Below, one piece after another: positions 1-9,943 of a stretch of DNA of 64,000 bases (the first letter of the stretch is position 1; every line of letters begins with the position of its first letter). The translations under genes and the position numbers were made by a program. Source of the DNA: Pohlia nutans (Eukaryota; Streptophyta; Bryopsida; Bryales; Mniaceae); the NCBI GenBank assembly GCA_022496805.1, contig CM040093.1, positions 9,014,213-9,078,212 on the forward strand, given 5' to 3'. The notes below the pieces were generated by a model, which was not told the DNA's origin, did not search any database, and saw only the letters and a program-made list of their open reading frames with translations.

Positions 1-122
1 GTTTAAAGTCTTTTGAAAATTTATGAAATCTTAAAAAAAACCATTCCTTCTGTACCATAATAGATGATGCTTTTGAGAAAAAAAAAATTCCAAAATTACT
101 TGATGCAAATCATTTATTCAAT

Positions 123-699
123 TTAACCCCTAACTACCTGAGCGTCCATTTTTTGGACGATGTACAGATATCATCCATAATTTATCATCCGTTATGCACT
201 TTTTGCAGTGTGGAATTTTTACTGTAGATTCTATGGGAAGTTAGCTTCATGCATATGTGATCCGATTAGAAAGGGGATGATTTGTGAAATTTTTATGCCT
301 CATTTCATGTTGTAGTGATTCATCCAAAATTTTGAAGATTTCAGTGTAAATGTGCTCTAAAAAAAGTCAACTCATAAAATTAAGCAACCACAAAATCTCC
401 AAAAATCACTACACTTAGAGTATTACATTTCAACCAATCACAATGAATTTCATCCGTAGATTGTCAATATCTTATTCGTAATTGAATTACAAAATAATTT
501 TTAATTTCACCTTTCAAATTTTATACAAAATTATTGGTAATAGCACTCATAGATCTAACCGTATGGATAGAATCTAAAATTCATAACATACAACTTTTAT
601 TCATATATCAAGTTCAAAATATCCCTCTAGGTTGCATTTTATAATGCATCTTTGCAAAACTGCCGAATTTGGAGAGGGCTCTAGACATTTAGGGGTTAA
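123..699. mobile_element. TTAA-bounded MITE, family A, copy 1
   Basis: A 577-bp element bounded by TTAA on both sides (123-126 and 696-699). It starts CCCCTAAC and ends in CATTTAGGGG, so the terminal inverted repeat is short. The inside has no coding capacity. Nearly the same sequence recurs, in either orientation, at 33,435, 50,076 and 63,085, and in part at 34,008 and 49,651. The three intact copies are all 577 bp, which suggests a defined non-autonomous unit. TTAA target duplication plus CCC termini is the signature of piggyBac-type transposons; the assignment is inferred because no transposase is present. Confidence 0.8.
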
Positions 700-2430
700 A
701 GTTGTTGTTTTACAGATTCTAACAAGAAAAATCACATGACAAGTGTACAAGAAGTGTTATTTTTGTCTATAAAGCTTGTATTTGCTCATGTGTGGACAAA
801 CAACATATGAACTGCCTAAAATCAATGCTAGCATATGTTCGTTGCATCATAGAACACAGTACAACAAACATCACCATGCTTCCATATGCCACACATACCA
901 TAAGCAATGTAATACTGCTTTGATAGACAACTACTTTGAAATTTAAACTTATTGTAAATTTAAAATTTTGATGAAATCATTCTAGTTTGCTTAATTTTTT
1001 ATTTTTCCCAAAAAAATCATCTATTATGGGACAGAAGGAATATATATTTATTCAAAATTTAAATTACAGAATTATCTTCTCATTGAAATTGATTTTAATA
1101 TATTTAAATGACCATTTACATAATGCATTCTTTATATTCAATTGTATAAATGTTCATAGTCGTAATTGTTATATATTGATTTAGCATTGATCATACTACT
1201 ATATGAATTTTTTATATTTGTAGACATATTAAATTGAATATTTGAATTCATAAATTTTCAACATAATTACTTTTTAATTCATAACAATATCTTTAAAATG
1301 ATAAACCCTAAAATACAAAGATTGATTACGTTAATGGTTTAGGGATGAATTGGTTAATTCAGGTGTATGCAAAAATTATTGACTGATTAAATTGAAAAAT
1401 TAAAAGTATATAACTAGGAAGAAAAGAATATTAGGAATTTATTGTTAAAAACGAACTAATTCTATTATATAAGATCTAAAATATTACATAAGGTTTAAGT
1501 ATTAATCTGATGAATATAAATATTTATATAAACATAATTAAAGAATATTATAAATATTGTACTAGTCAATTCAACTACAACATTGAACTGCAATGCTTTA
1601 ATTTTGGTTTTACACAATTAGACAAGAATGCTGAAAATTTTATTTTCACTAAGCTCAATTACAGTGTTTTAAATTTTATTTTTTACAACAAAAATTTGCT
1701 AATAAATTTTGATTTTCACTGAGCTTAATTTTAATTTCTTAAGCTAGCAATAAAAAATGAAATATTATTACATCATCAAATGAAATTTGTGCAAAATCAA
1801 AATGTTTAAATAAATATAATATGAATTTCTTTGAAAAAATGTAATTGATAGTAACATGAAATTTGTACCTTTTATTTTATACAATCAAAACATAAGTTGT
1901 CTCTTGAGTCTCAAAATTGCAATGTCGAATTTCATTTGCTCCATGGAACCTCAATAGACCTACCCATTTCTTTGCAAATCAATTTTCATATTTCTTGAAC
2001 AACATTTTTAGTGTACAACAATATTCTCCTTCAATGATATTCAAAAAGTCGCTTGGTTACTCTTACAACATACAATTAAAAAGAACCAAGATTTTGAACT
2101 TACATGATATATTTGGTATAAATTTGCATCACATTTAGAATGCGTGTTTACTTAAACCCTAAAGGTCGAGCCATTTATTGATATAAACATTTGTAATGTG
2201 TTCAAGAGATAATTTGATATTAATATATGAATAAAGGTTTGAGATTTTGAAATATAGATCAAATCTACATAACTAAAACCTCTCTCTTTCTATATATATT
2301 CAAAAATTCAAATTTCTTCATAATTTGATATCACCCACTATACATTTTCCACTCAATATTATTGTAGTGGTTTAACATAAAAACAATTAGAGCATTGATA
2401 TTCTCCACTCTACTAGTAAGTATTCTAAAT
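700..2430. other. AT-rich intergenic DNA
   Basis: About 1.7 kb of AT-rich DNA. The only open frames are short and low-complexity, without recognisable domains or splice structure. I see no gene, RNA or repeat with a partner elsewhere in the window. Confidence 0.6.
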
Positions 2431-2720
2431 TCCAATGATGACCTAAGGACGGAGCTGGTTTAGTTGGATCTTGATGACTATAGGTTCCACTTGTGGATTC
2501 CAACGTTTATAGGGTATGTAAGCGAGTTGTTAGTCGACAGTTTTGGGGTAGGGTTTTCTATGATGTAACCTAGCCTTTTCACATCCTTGGATGATCTTTC
2601 CCATGACATTCCATTCCATCCTCGATGACCATTATGTGAAGTAACCTAGCCTTTGAGGTCTTTTCAATTTTATGGCCTTTCATGTTGTCACTAATCATGC
2701 GGAGAGAACCAAAGCACTAA
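2431..2720 (+). repeat. Interspersed repeat family H, copy 1
   Basis: A roughly 290-bp unit that starts TCCAATGATGACC and ends in GCACTAA followed by T. It has no inverted termini. Related copies lie at 12,083, 12,741 (reverse, partial), 35,110, 35,481 and 35,901 (reverse). No open frame is conserved between copies, so it is a non-coding interspersed repeat. The 3' end CTAA or CTAG followed by T recalls Helitron ends, but no clear terminal hairpin was seen. Confidence 0.7.
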
Positions 2721-3134
2721 TTGAAAATTTGGAATGAAATAAATTGCTTGTAGAAAATTTCACTAAGATATCCAAGGTATCATTTTGACACCCAAATATT
2801 TTTTAAAGTGTCCTCCAAAGATTTCAATACGGTGTCAAATTTTTGTTTTGTTCCACCTCATTGATTTTTTTAATCTTTTTTTAAACAAAAAAAATTATGC
2901 ATTGTAATGCATCATAGTGTAATCTAAGAGAGCTACTACCATTATGCATAGTTCTTTGGCATAAAAGAGATATCCGCAAACTTCAAGAATGGGTCGCCTT
3001 GAATTCCATCATCTATCCCAAGTTTCCAGGCATAGAAACAAAAAGTACATAGTGCAATTGACATGCACAGTGATGCTTACAATTGCCATTTTTTAGCTAA
3101 AAATGGATTGGAATAAAACATTGTTCACAAATGT
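2721..3134. other. Intergenic DNA without recognised features
   Basis: About 400 bp between a family H repeat and a tandem array. No open frame or repeat was recognised. Confidence 0.5.
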
Positions 3135-3402
3135 CATTTTGAGCCACACATTTGAATCTATGCTTCTTTTCATGTCAGAGCTCATGCCATTTTGAGCCAC
3201 ACATCTGAATTCATGCTTCCTCTCATGTCAAAGCTCATGCCATTTTGAGCGTCACATCTAAATCTATGCTTCCTCTCATGTCAGAGCTCATGCCATTTTG
3301 AGCAACACATCTAAATCTATGCTTCCTCTCATGTCAAAGCTCATGCCATTTTGAGCCACACATCTCAATCTATGCTTCTTTTTATGTCAAATCCCATGTC
3401 AT
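3135..3402. repeat. 53-bp tandem repeat, five copies
   Basis: Successive units begin with CATTTTGAG at 3135, 3188, 3241, 3294 and 3347, an exact 53-bp period. Each unit holds a conserved core with CACATCT and ATGCTTCCTCTCATGTCA. The last unit decays. This is a minisatellite with no coding potential. Confidence 0.9.
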
Positions 3403-3464
3403 TATTGACGACGTCTCTAGCTCAATGTTCACAAATGGCTCAAATGGGTCTCTCTACTCACTGT

Positions 3465-3800
3465 TCACTCTTGACATGACAATAGCCAATAGTTGGCCAA
3501 TAGGCATGACAATAGACATGTGAGTATATGGCACGTAGACATGATAGTGGCCAATAGGTATAACAATAGACATTAAACATGACAGTGGCCAATATATGGC
3601 CAATAGGCATAATAATTGATAGACATGACTGTAGACATATAAAGATGTTAATAGTACATTAGGCATTACAGTGGCCCAACAGATTGCCAATAGACATGAC
3701 ATTAGCCAATAGGCATGACAATAGATAAATATGGCATTAGACATGACAGTGGCCAAGTAGATGGCCAATAGACATCATAGTGACCAATAGACATTATAAT
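3465..3800. repeat. Degenerate short tandem array
   Basis: An irregular array built from variants of GACAATAGCCAATAGGCAT, with the words GGCCAATAG and AGACATGAC repeated many times at uneven spacing. The 104-codon minus-strand open frame here (3454-3768) merely translates the repeat and is not a gene. Confidence 0.8.
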
Positions 3801-3868
3801 TTCAAAGTTGGAATGATGGAACAAATATTTGACATTAAGGTTGACGAACATTGGTAGAAATCTTGTCG

Positions 3869-3977
3869 AATGGGATATATCCTTAATGACTAAATGTCCG
3901 TTACGATATGTCTTTAGTGACTCAAAATTGATTTTGATATCTCAACGGACATTTAGTCATTAAGGAGATGTCCCATT
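3869..3977. repeat. Hairpin-forming inverted repeat (MITE-like)
   Basis: Two 34-nt arms, 3869-3902 and 3944-3977, are reverse complements of each other with about three mismatches, separated by a 41-nt loop that contains a smaller palindrome (CAAAAT...ATTTTG). The arms read AATGGGATAT... and ...TGTCCCATT. The copia element begins only 5 bp beyond the right arm. It could be a small foldback transposon; no second copy was found. Confidence 0.7.
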
Positions 3978-3981
3978 GGAC
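3977..3981. repeat. Target site duplication of the copia element (left)
   Basis: TGGAC directly precedes the left LTR and is repeated exactly after the right LTR at 9449-9453, which fixes the outer borders of the element. Confidence 0.9.
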
Positions 3982-4239
3982 TATTGAAGGTAGAGAAGAT
4001 TGCACAAGGCACACACACAAACACAAGGAATGCGTAGAAAGAGATAATCTTTACTCAAAGGCCTTCCACCTTAAGTAGTGTACACTAGGAGGTCACCATG
4101 GACAAACCATATGGGATAACTCATCACAAGGACACTCTAGAGATCAGCCCATGCCTAACCCCTCCTCCCACACACCATTATTTAGCACCCGTACGTCTTT
4201 GGCTTCTAGCAATACTACGTTGCATCAATTACCTCAATA
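3982..4239 (-). repeat. 3' LTR of the copia element
   Basis: A 258-bp long terminal repeat that reads identical, by eye, to the copy at 9191-9448. On the element strand it begins TATTGAGG and ends CCTTCAATA, so the termini are TA..TA inside a short inverted repeat TATTGA/TCAATA rather than the usual TG..CA. The polyprotein stop codon lies inside this LTR. It should carry the polyadenylation signals; none was identified with certainty. Confidence 0.93.
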
Positions 4240-7200
4240 CTCCCACTTTGCGTAGAGCCAAAGCCTCTAAGTCCAAATGCTATTACTAATCGTTGGTGTC
4301 GGTCTCTACAAAGACCCTTTGTGAGCACATCCGCCACCATGTGCTCCGTTGGGCAATACTCCAAATGTATAACTCCCAATTCCAACTTCTCCCGAATGAA
4401 GTGGTATTGCACATCAATGTGCTTCGTGCGTGAATGATGTGTAGGGTTCTTTGCAAGTGAAATGCACCCTTGGTTGTCACACATAATCGTTGTAGCCTCA
4501 CCTTGTGTGCAACCCACATCCACCATTAGTTGCCTCAACCAAATGGCCTCCTTCGTGGCATGGCTCGTAGCCATGTACTCGGCCTCCACCGTTGATGTCG
4601 CCGTGGTTTGTTGCCGCTTGCTATTCCACGACACCGCTCCCGATCCGACCTTGAACATGTAGCCCGTTGTCGATCTTCGATCGCTCGTGTCTCCCGCGTA
4701 GTCCGCGTCACAATAGCCGCTCAACACAATGTCTTTGCCTCCAAGACACAACTTCACATCGCTTGTGCCCCTCAAATAACGCATGATCCTCTTGACCGTC
4801 ATCCAATGCATCGAGCCCGGTCTCGCCATGTGTTGACTCACCACGCTAATTGGATACGCAAGGTCGGGCCGTGTCGCAATCATCGCATACATCAATGACC
4901 CCACCGCTTGCTTGTATGGCACCTCCGCCATCGATTTAGCCTCCATCGCATACTCCTCCTCCGAAAGCTTGACGAGCTTGGAGTTTGCATCCAATGGTGT
5001 TGCCACGGGCTTACAATCCTCCATCCCGAATCTCTTGAGCACGTCCATCACATACTTGCCTTGACTCATGGTGATAGTGCGTGTAGCCCTGTCTCGCACA
5101 AACTCAACACCAAGACAAAAGTGCAATTCTCCAAGATCACTCATCTCGTACTCTCTCTCAAGCATGCCTTTTAATGCATTCATTAAACTCATGAGGCTTG
5201 CAAGAATGATCAAATCATCAACATATATGATCACAATCACCACATGTTGCCCCTCTTGCATGAAGTAGAGACTATGATCCGCAATGCTCCTAGTAAACCC
5301 GTATGCAACCAAGAACGTGTCAATCTTTTGGTACCACGCTTTTGGAGATTGTTTCAACCCATACAATGATTTTTGCAACTTACAAACAAGGTGCTCATTA
5401 CCTTGTTGCACAAACCCCTCAGGTTGCACCATGTAGATATCCTCCTCCAAATCGCCATTCAAAAATGCGGTCTTCACATCCATTTGATGCATCTCCAAGT
5501 CCAAGGCCGCTCCAATGGCAAGAATGCATCGAATGGTGGTGAACTTGGCCACGGGAGCAAATGTCTCGTGAAAGTCCACCCCATGCACTTGCGCGAACCC
5601 CTTGGCTACTAATCTTGCCTTGTGACGCACAACAATACCCGAAACATCCCTCTTTGTCCGAAACACCCATTTGCAACCAATGGGGTTGCGATCCTTTGGA
5701 ATGGGAGTTAATTGCCACGTACCGTTAGCAATTAGAGAGTCGTACTCCTCTTGCATGGCGCGCTCCCACTTGACCGCATCCTCACCTTGCATGGCTTCTC
5801 GAATGGTCAATGGACCATCCGATAATGCCACATTCGCATGCTCGTCCTCCACTTGAGGGAAGATGTGGTTCTTCCACCATTCTCCAGGTGGCTTGCGCGA
5901 TCTCTCGGGGTACCGCCGCTCGCTTGAAGAAACTTGCTCCTCTTGCGTGCCCTTTGCGCCATTCTTGGCCTTTGAGCTCGATGGCGCTTCAACAACCTCC
6001 GTGTCGCCAGCTTCGTCATCACCGTCATCATCACCTACATCAACAACACTAGGAGACTTGGAGGGTGTGTCCACCAAAACGTCTCCACTACTCCCACTTG
6101 GACCAACCTCCAAAGGAGCCTCCATCGTAGACTCCTCACAAAATGTCACATCACGTGACCGAATGATCTTCCTCGTGTCCACCGACATGAGTCTATATGC
6201 CTTGGTACCTTCACAATACCCAAGAAACACACATTTCAAGGCCTTAGCCTCAAGTTTCGTCCTCCGTTCGTCAGGAACCTTCGCATATGCAATGCATCCG
6301 AAGATGCGCATGTGTGCAACACATGGTTGCCTCCCACTCCACGCTTGCTCCGGCGTCATGCCTTCAACCGCGCTTGTTGGACACCGATTGCGTGTGTATA
6401 CCGCATTCACCACCGCTTCCGCCCAAAGGTCCAACTTCAAGTTTTGAGCGTGCAACATGCTCCTCGCCATCTCTACAATGGTGCGATTTGCGCGCTCCGC
6501 AACTCCATTTTGTTGAGGCGTGTACGGGGCCGAAGTTTGGCGTGCGATGCCTTCATTCTTCAAAAGCTCGTCAAATTTCTTGGACATGTACTCGCCGCCA
6601 TTGTCCGACCGAAACACCTTGATCTTCAACTCGGATTGGTTCTCCACCAATGTCTTGAACTCCTTGAACTTCTCAAAGCACTCACTCTTGGCTTTGATAG
6701 GGTAGAGCCATATCTTCCTTGAAAAATCATCGATGAAGGTCACAAAGTACTTGCAACCTCCCATCGATGTGGTCTTCATGGGGCCACACACATCCGAATG
6801 CACGATCTCCAAAACTTTTGTGGCCCGTGTCGCCCCTTCACCCGCAAATGGCAACCGTTGTTGCTTGCCTTCAATGCAACCTTCACACGTGAATGTAGAA
6901 GCATCCACTTTCAATTGATGAAGATCCATACCGCTTACCATGCCGCGTAGTGTCTTCACACTCTTGATGTTCAAATGGCCAAGTCGACGATGCCACAACG
7001 CCAACTTGTCGTCCTTCAAGTTTGAATGCGCCAACGCCGCCGATTCCTTCGAATGCACCTTGGAGAACTTGATGTGGTACAAGCCCTCGTGTTCTTCAAT
7101 GATGGCCACCTCATCTCGACTCGGTGACAACACATAACACCCCTTATCACTAAACTCAACCCTCAAGTGCTTTGCCACTAATTGCCTCACCGATAGTAAA

Positions 7201-8369
7201 TTTGCCGTTAATTTGGGAACGTGGAGGACATCTTGGATAGTGATTGTCTTCACACGACCCCTCACCTCGGTGTCTACAACAATTTGGCCCTTGCCAACGG
7301 CCTCAAGCACCGTATCATCTCCCAAAATCACTCTCCTTGGATTAATGAGAGCATACGAATGAAAACAAGTTTTATGTGGTGACATGTGGCTTGTAGCCCC
7401 CGAATCAACAATCCAATCACTCGTACTACCATTGCACGATACATTGCTTGCCATGTTTGCATACTCATCACCAACCTCAATCCAATCACTCATGCTTGCA
7501 TCACCCTCGATACCATCACTCATGCTTGCATCACCCTCGATGCCATCGCTCATGCTTGCCTCATATCTAGCCGTAAATGCGTACTCATCATCGTCACGAG
7601 TTTTAGTGTTGTTTGCACTCTCCCCTTTCTCATCCCTCTTGCGTTTGAAGCAAAATTTGGCAATGTGGCCCTTCTTACCACAATAGAAGCACACCTTGTC
7701 GCTTGAGCTCCCACCGCCTCCATTCTTGAATTGCTTCGCCACGAGTGCCGCTCCATCTTCTCGAGACTCGTTCTCCTTTCGCCGCGAAAGCTCGTGCAAC
7801 AACCGTGAGGTCACATAGTCCAATGTGAGCTCCGTAATGGGTCTTGACTCCATCGCCACGATGAGGTACTCGTATGATGATGGAAGGCTCTTCAAAAGTG
7901 TCATCACGATGTCACCATCCGTAACCGACACGTCGCAACCGTTGAGTTGATCCGCGAGAGCTTTGACCTTGTTGATGTGCGCCAACATGTCATCTTCTTC
8001 GCCCATCTTGATGGTGAAGAACTTGCGCCTCAAAAACAAAATGTTGGCCAATGTTTTCGCTTCGTGAATGTTGCAAAGCTTGGACCATGCTTCCGCGGGT
8101 GTCTTGCACGAACGAATGTGCGCAAGTTGCGAATCCGCGAGGTTGAGTGCCAAAATGGCAAATGCCTTCTTCTCCCTCCTCGTGTACGCTTGCATGATCC
8201 TAGGATCCGTAGAAGAGAAAGGAGGTTCCTCACTACCCTCGACAATCTCCCACAACTCCTTCTCGGCCATCACCATCTCCATTTTGAATTTCCACAAGTG
8301 GAAATTCACCCCATCGAACTTGTCCACGACCTTGGGACCCTCACCCTCAAAAGATGCCATGATCCTCAC
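4215..8369 (-). CDS. Copia gag-pol polyprotein
   Basis: One 1384-residue frame encodes all proteins needed for reverse transcription and integration. In order: a UBN2-type gag domain (about 10-220), a CCHC zinc knuckle (CFYCGKKGHIAKFC, about 225), an aspartic protease with DSGA (about 320), the HHCC zinc domain of integrase (LWHRRLGH onwards, about 455), the D,D-35-E core (HSDVCGP, FRSDNGGEY, NGVAER; about 523-620), reverse transcriptase (about 870-1120, catalytic YVDD near 1046) and RNase H (CDADYAGD near 1219). All catalytic motifs are present. Between zinc knuckle and protease lies an imperfect threefold repeat built on ASMSDGIEGD. Translation may start at the listed ATG or at the ATG three codons later (MASFEGEG). 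The last codons and stop fall inside the 3' LTR, so the C-terminus is LTR-encoded. Gag and pol are fused without a frameshift, usual for plant copia elements. Confidence 0.95.
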   Translation of the reverse strand: MRIMASFEGEGPKVVDKFDGVNFHLWKFKMEMVMAEKELWEIVEGSEEPPFSSTDPRIMQAYTRREKKAFAILALNLADSQLAHIRSCKTPAEAWSKLCNIHEAKTLANILFLRRKFFTIKMGEEDDMLAHINKVKALADQLNGCDVSVTDGDIVMTLLKSLPSSYEYLIVAMESRPITELTLDYVTSRLLHELSRRKENESREDGAALVAKQFKNGGGGSSSDKVCFYCGKKGHIAKFCFKRKRDEKGESANNTKTRDDDEYAFTARYEASMSDGIEGDASMSDGIEGDASMSDWIEVGDEYANMASNVSCNGSTSDWIVDSGATSHMSPHKTCFHSYALINPRRVILGDDTVLEAVGKGQIVVDTEVRGRVKTITIQDVLHVPKLTANLLSVRQLVAKHLRVEFSDKGCYVLSPSRDEVAIIEEHEGLYHIKFSKVHSKESAALAHSNLKDDKLALWHRRLGHLNIKSVKTLRGMVSGMDLHQLKVDASTFTCEGCIEGKQQRLPFAGEGATRATKVLEIVHSDVCGPMKTTSMGGCKYFVTFIDDFSRKIWLYPIKAKSECFEKFKEFKTLVENQSELKIKVFRSDNGGEYMSKKFDELLKNEGIARQTSAPYTPQQNGVAERANRTIVEMARSMLHAQNLKLDLWAEAVVNAVYTRNRCPTSAVEGMTPEQAWSGRQPCVAHMRIFGCIAYAKVPDERRTKLEAKALKCVFLGYCEGTKAYRLMSVDTRKIIRSRDVTFCEESTMEAPLEVGPSGSSGDVLVDTPSKSPSVVDVGDDDGDDEAGDTEVVEAPSSSKAKNGAKGTQEEQVSSSERRYPERSRKPPGEWWKNHIFPQVEDEHANVALSDGPLTIREAMQGEDAVKWERAMQEEYDSLIANGTWQLTPIPKDRNPIGCKWVFRTKRDVSGIVVRHKARLVAKGFAQVHGVDFHETFAPVAKFTTIRCILAIGAALDLEMHQMDVKTAFLNGDLEEDIYMVQPEGFVQQGNEHLVCKLQKSLYGLKQSPKAWYQKIDTFLVAYGFTRSIADHSLYFMQEGQHVVIVIIYVDDLIILASLMSLMNALKGMLEREYEMSDLGELHFCLGVEFVRDRATRTITMSQGKYVMDVLKRFGMEDCKPVATPLDANSKLVKLSEEEYAMEAKSMAEVPYKQAVGSLMYAMIATRPDLAYPISVVSQHMARPGSMHWMTVKRIMRYLRGTSDVKLCLGGKDIVLSGYCDADYAGDTSDRRSTTGYMFKVGSGAVSWNSKRQQTTATSTVEAEYMATSHATKEAIWLRQLMVDVGCTQGEATTIMCDNQGCISLAKNPTHHSRTKHIDVQYHFIREKLELGVIHLEYCPTEHMVADVLTKGLCRDRHQRLVIAFGLRGFGSTQSGSIEVIDAT
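4240..4249 (-). other. Polypurine tract of the copia element
   Basis: On the element strand AAAGTGGGAG directly precedes the 3' LTR. Its position and all-purine composition fit the plus-strand primer. It lies within the polyprotein reading frame. Confidence 0.8.
7489..7560 (-). repeat. 33-bp tandem repeat inside gag
   Basis: In-frame repeat units of 33 bp encode the ASMSDGIEGD copies between zinc knuckle and protease. The last copy has diverged (SDWIEV). A fourth related SDWI lies just before the protease DSG motif, so the repeat probably arose by duplication of this linker. Confidence 0.85.
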
Positions 8370-9176
8370 TTACGTATGCCTCCCCACACAAATGAAACCT
8401 CAAACTCAAACACACAACTTTGTTTTTGTGATTTTTTTTTTTTTTTTTGCTTTGATATTGCACCTTTGTGCACCCAATGGGTTTAAAACAACCCCAAACA
8501 CTAGATCAGCACTTTTGTGCTCCACACACGCCTCCCAACACTCAAATGTGAGAACCCTCACCCAAAAATGCAAAGAGGCTCACCGAAACCCCTCAAATCA
8601 CTCAATGGAGCTCAAAACAACTCCAAATGCTTCAATACGACGCCTTAGTGTCCCCAAACACTCAATGCACGTCAATGACACCTTTGTGTCCTTCAAGAGC
8701 ACTCACTCAATGCACATGAACTCACACAAGTCCCTCAAAACCCCAATCGCATTGAAATTGCTCAAAACCGCACCTTTGTGCACAAACTAGCTCCAAATGA
8801 AAATTTGAGCACCCCAAGAGCATGAAACACATGCAACACCTCAAAGCAAGTGCCTAATCACTAGGATCAGATGGTAGACCCTCCACGAGAGTCTTCACAC
8901 CTCACAAATCACTTGCATTTACTCAAATGCTCACAATTGAACCAAACGAAGTTCCACTCGCAACGAAGAGATAGAAGAAAGAAAAGAAGGAGATCAAGGG
9001 AAGAAATTGACCAAAGAGAGTGCTCCAACATGTAACTTCAGCCCATGCACACCTCCAAGAAACACCAACGCTTCAACAAGCTCCAAAACCTCCAACAATG
9101 CTCCAAAACCGCCCGTTGCGCACCGACCTCAAAATACTTGCACAAATGCAATCTAATACTCATGAAACACACATGA
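8370..9176 (-). other. Copia untranslated leader
   Basis: About 800 bp between primer-binding site and gag start, with a long homopolymer (A-run on the element strand, 8431-8448). It contains only short open frames. It probably carries packaging and dimerisation signals, but none can be pointed to. Confidence 0.7.
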
Positions 9177-9190
9177 GTGGGCCCATAACC
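9177..9190 (-). other. Primer-binding site, half-tRNA initiator Met type
   Basis: On the element strand the 14 nt directly after the 5' LTR read GGTTATGGGCCCAC. This is complementary to the anticodon arm of plant initiator tRNA-Met (GTGGGCCCATAACC), not to its CCA end. Priming by a cleaved 5' half of initiator tRNA-Met is established for Drosophila copia; the better-known plant copia elements use the tRNA 3' end (TGGTATCAGAGC). Position and match length make chance unlikely. Confidence 0.88.
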
Positions 9191-9448
9191 TATTGAAGGT
9201 AGAGAAGATTGCACAAGGCACACACACAAACACAAGGAATGCGTAGAAAGAGATAATCTTTACTCAAAGGCCTTCCACCTTAAGTAGTGTACACTAGGAG
9301 GTCACCATGGACAAACCATATGGGATAACTCATCACAAGGACACTCTAGAGATCAGCCCATGCCTAACCCCTCCTCCCACACACCATTATTTAGCACCCG
9401 TACGTCTTTGGCTTCTAGCAATACTACGTTGCATCAATTACCTCAATA
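9191..9448 (-). repeat. 5' LTR of the copia element
   Basis: The 258-bp copy identical to 3982-4239. It should carry the promoter. TAAATAATG on the element strand is a weak TATA candidate. It is followed on the plus strand by the duplicated TGGAC at 9449-9453. Confidence 0.93.
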
Positions 9449-9537
9449 TGGACAAGATTTTTACTAGTAGAAACAAGAATGTTTATATTCAAGAAAATTG
9501 ATTTGAAGCTATAGAATGTTATGGCCACTTAATGCTC

Positions 9538-9815
9538 TGTCTCTACTTATTTTTTCTAACATTTCTAGTGTAGTGCAAAACCCATGTCCCTTGACATATG
9601 TGGCACATGCTTCACGAACAATGTCACTTCAATTTTGTCTCTACTTATCTTTTTTAATTGATACTATTGTAGTTCAAAACCCGTGTCCTTTGGCATATGT
9701 GCCATATATTTCACGAACAGTGCCACTGCGGTACTGTCTTTACTTATCTTTTCTAACTCATATTATAGATATACTACTACTACCGTAGTGCAAAACCCGT
9801 GTCTCTTGGCATTGG
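9538..9815. repeat. 98-99-bp tandem repeat, about 2.8 copies
   Basis: Units start TGTCTCTACTTAT at 9538, 9636 and (as TGTCTTTACTTAT) 9735. Each holds a core AAAACCCGTGTC. The third copy is cut short. The array is diverged and non-coding. Confidence 0.8.
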
Positions 9816-9943
9816 ATATTTAAATGGCATTGATGCCATTCGGTGCCAAAGAACATTTGATTAGCCGTTGGCATAGTCAATTATAAAGCTTCTTTATGCC
9901 TTTATTATATAGATGCATAAATCATTACTACTACCATATACAT

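Larger units (their letters stand above)
3982..9448 (-). mobile_element. Complete Ty1/copia LTR retrotransposon
   Basis: A 5,467-bp element with identical 258-bp LTRs, a 5-bp target duplication (TGGAC), a primer-binding site next to the 5' LTR, a polypurine tract next to the 3' LTR, and one uninterrupted gag-pol frame of 1384 codons. Domain order protease, integrase, reverse transcriptase, RNase H places it in Ty1/copia. Identical LTRs and an intact frame imply a recent insertion that may still be active. Its base composition (near 47% GC by eye) differs sharply from the AT-rich flanks. Confidence 0.95.

Noticed and set aside
3454..3768. 104-codon minus-strand frame with membrane-like sequence
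   Set aside because: It is a translation of a degenerate tandem repeat; apparent Tyr/Leu/Met periodicity comes from the repeat.
5863..6447. Long plus-strand frames opposite the copia polyprotein
   Set aside because: They are antisense shadows of a GC-rich coding frame and lack any recognisable domain.
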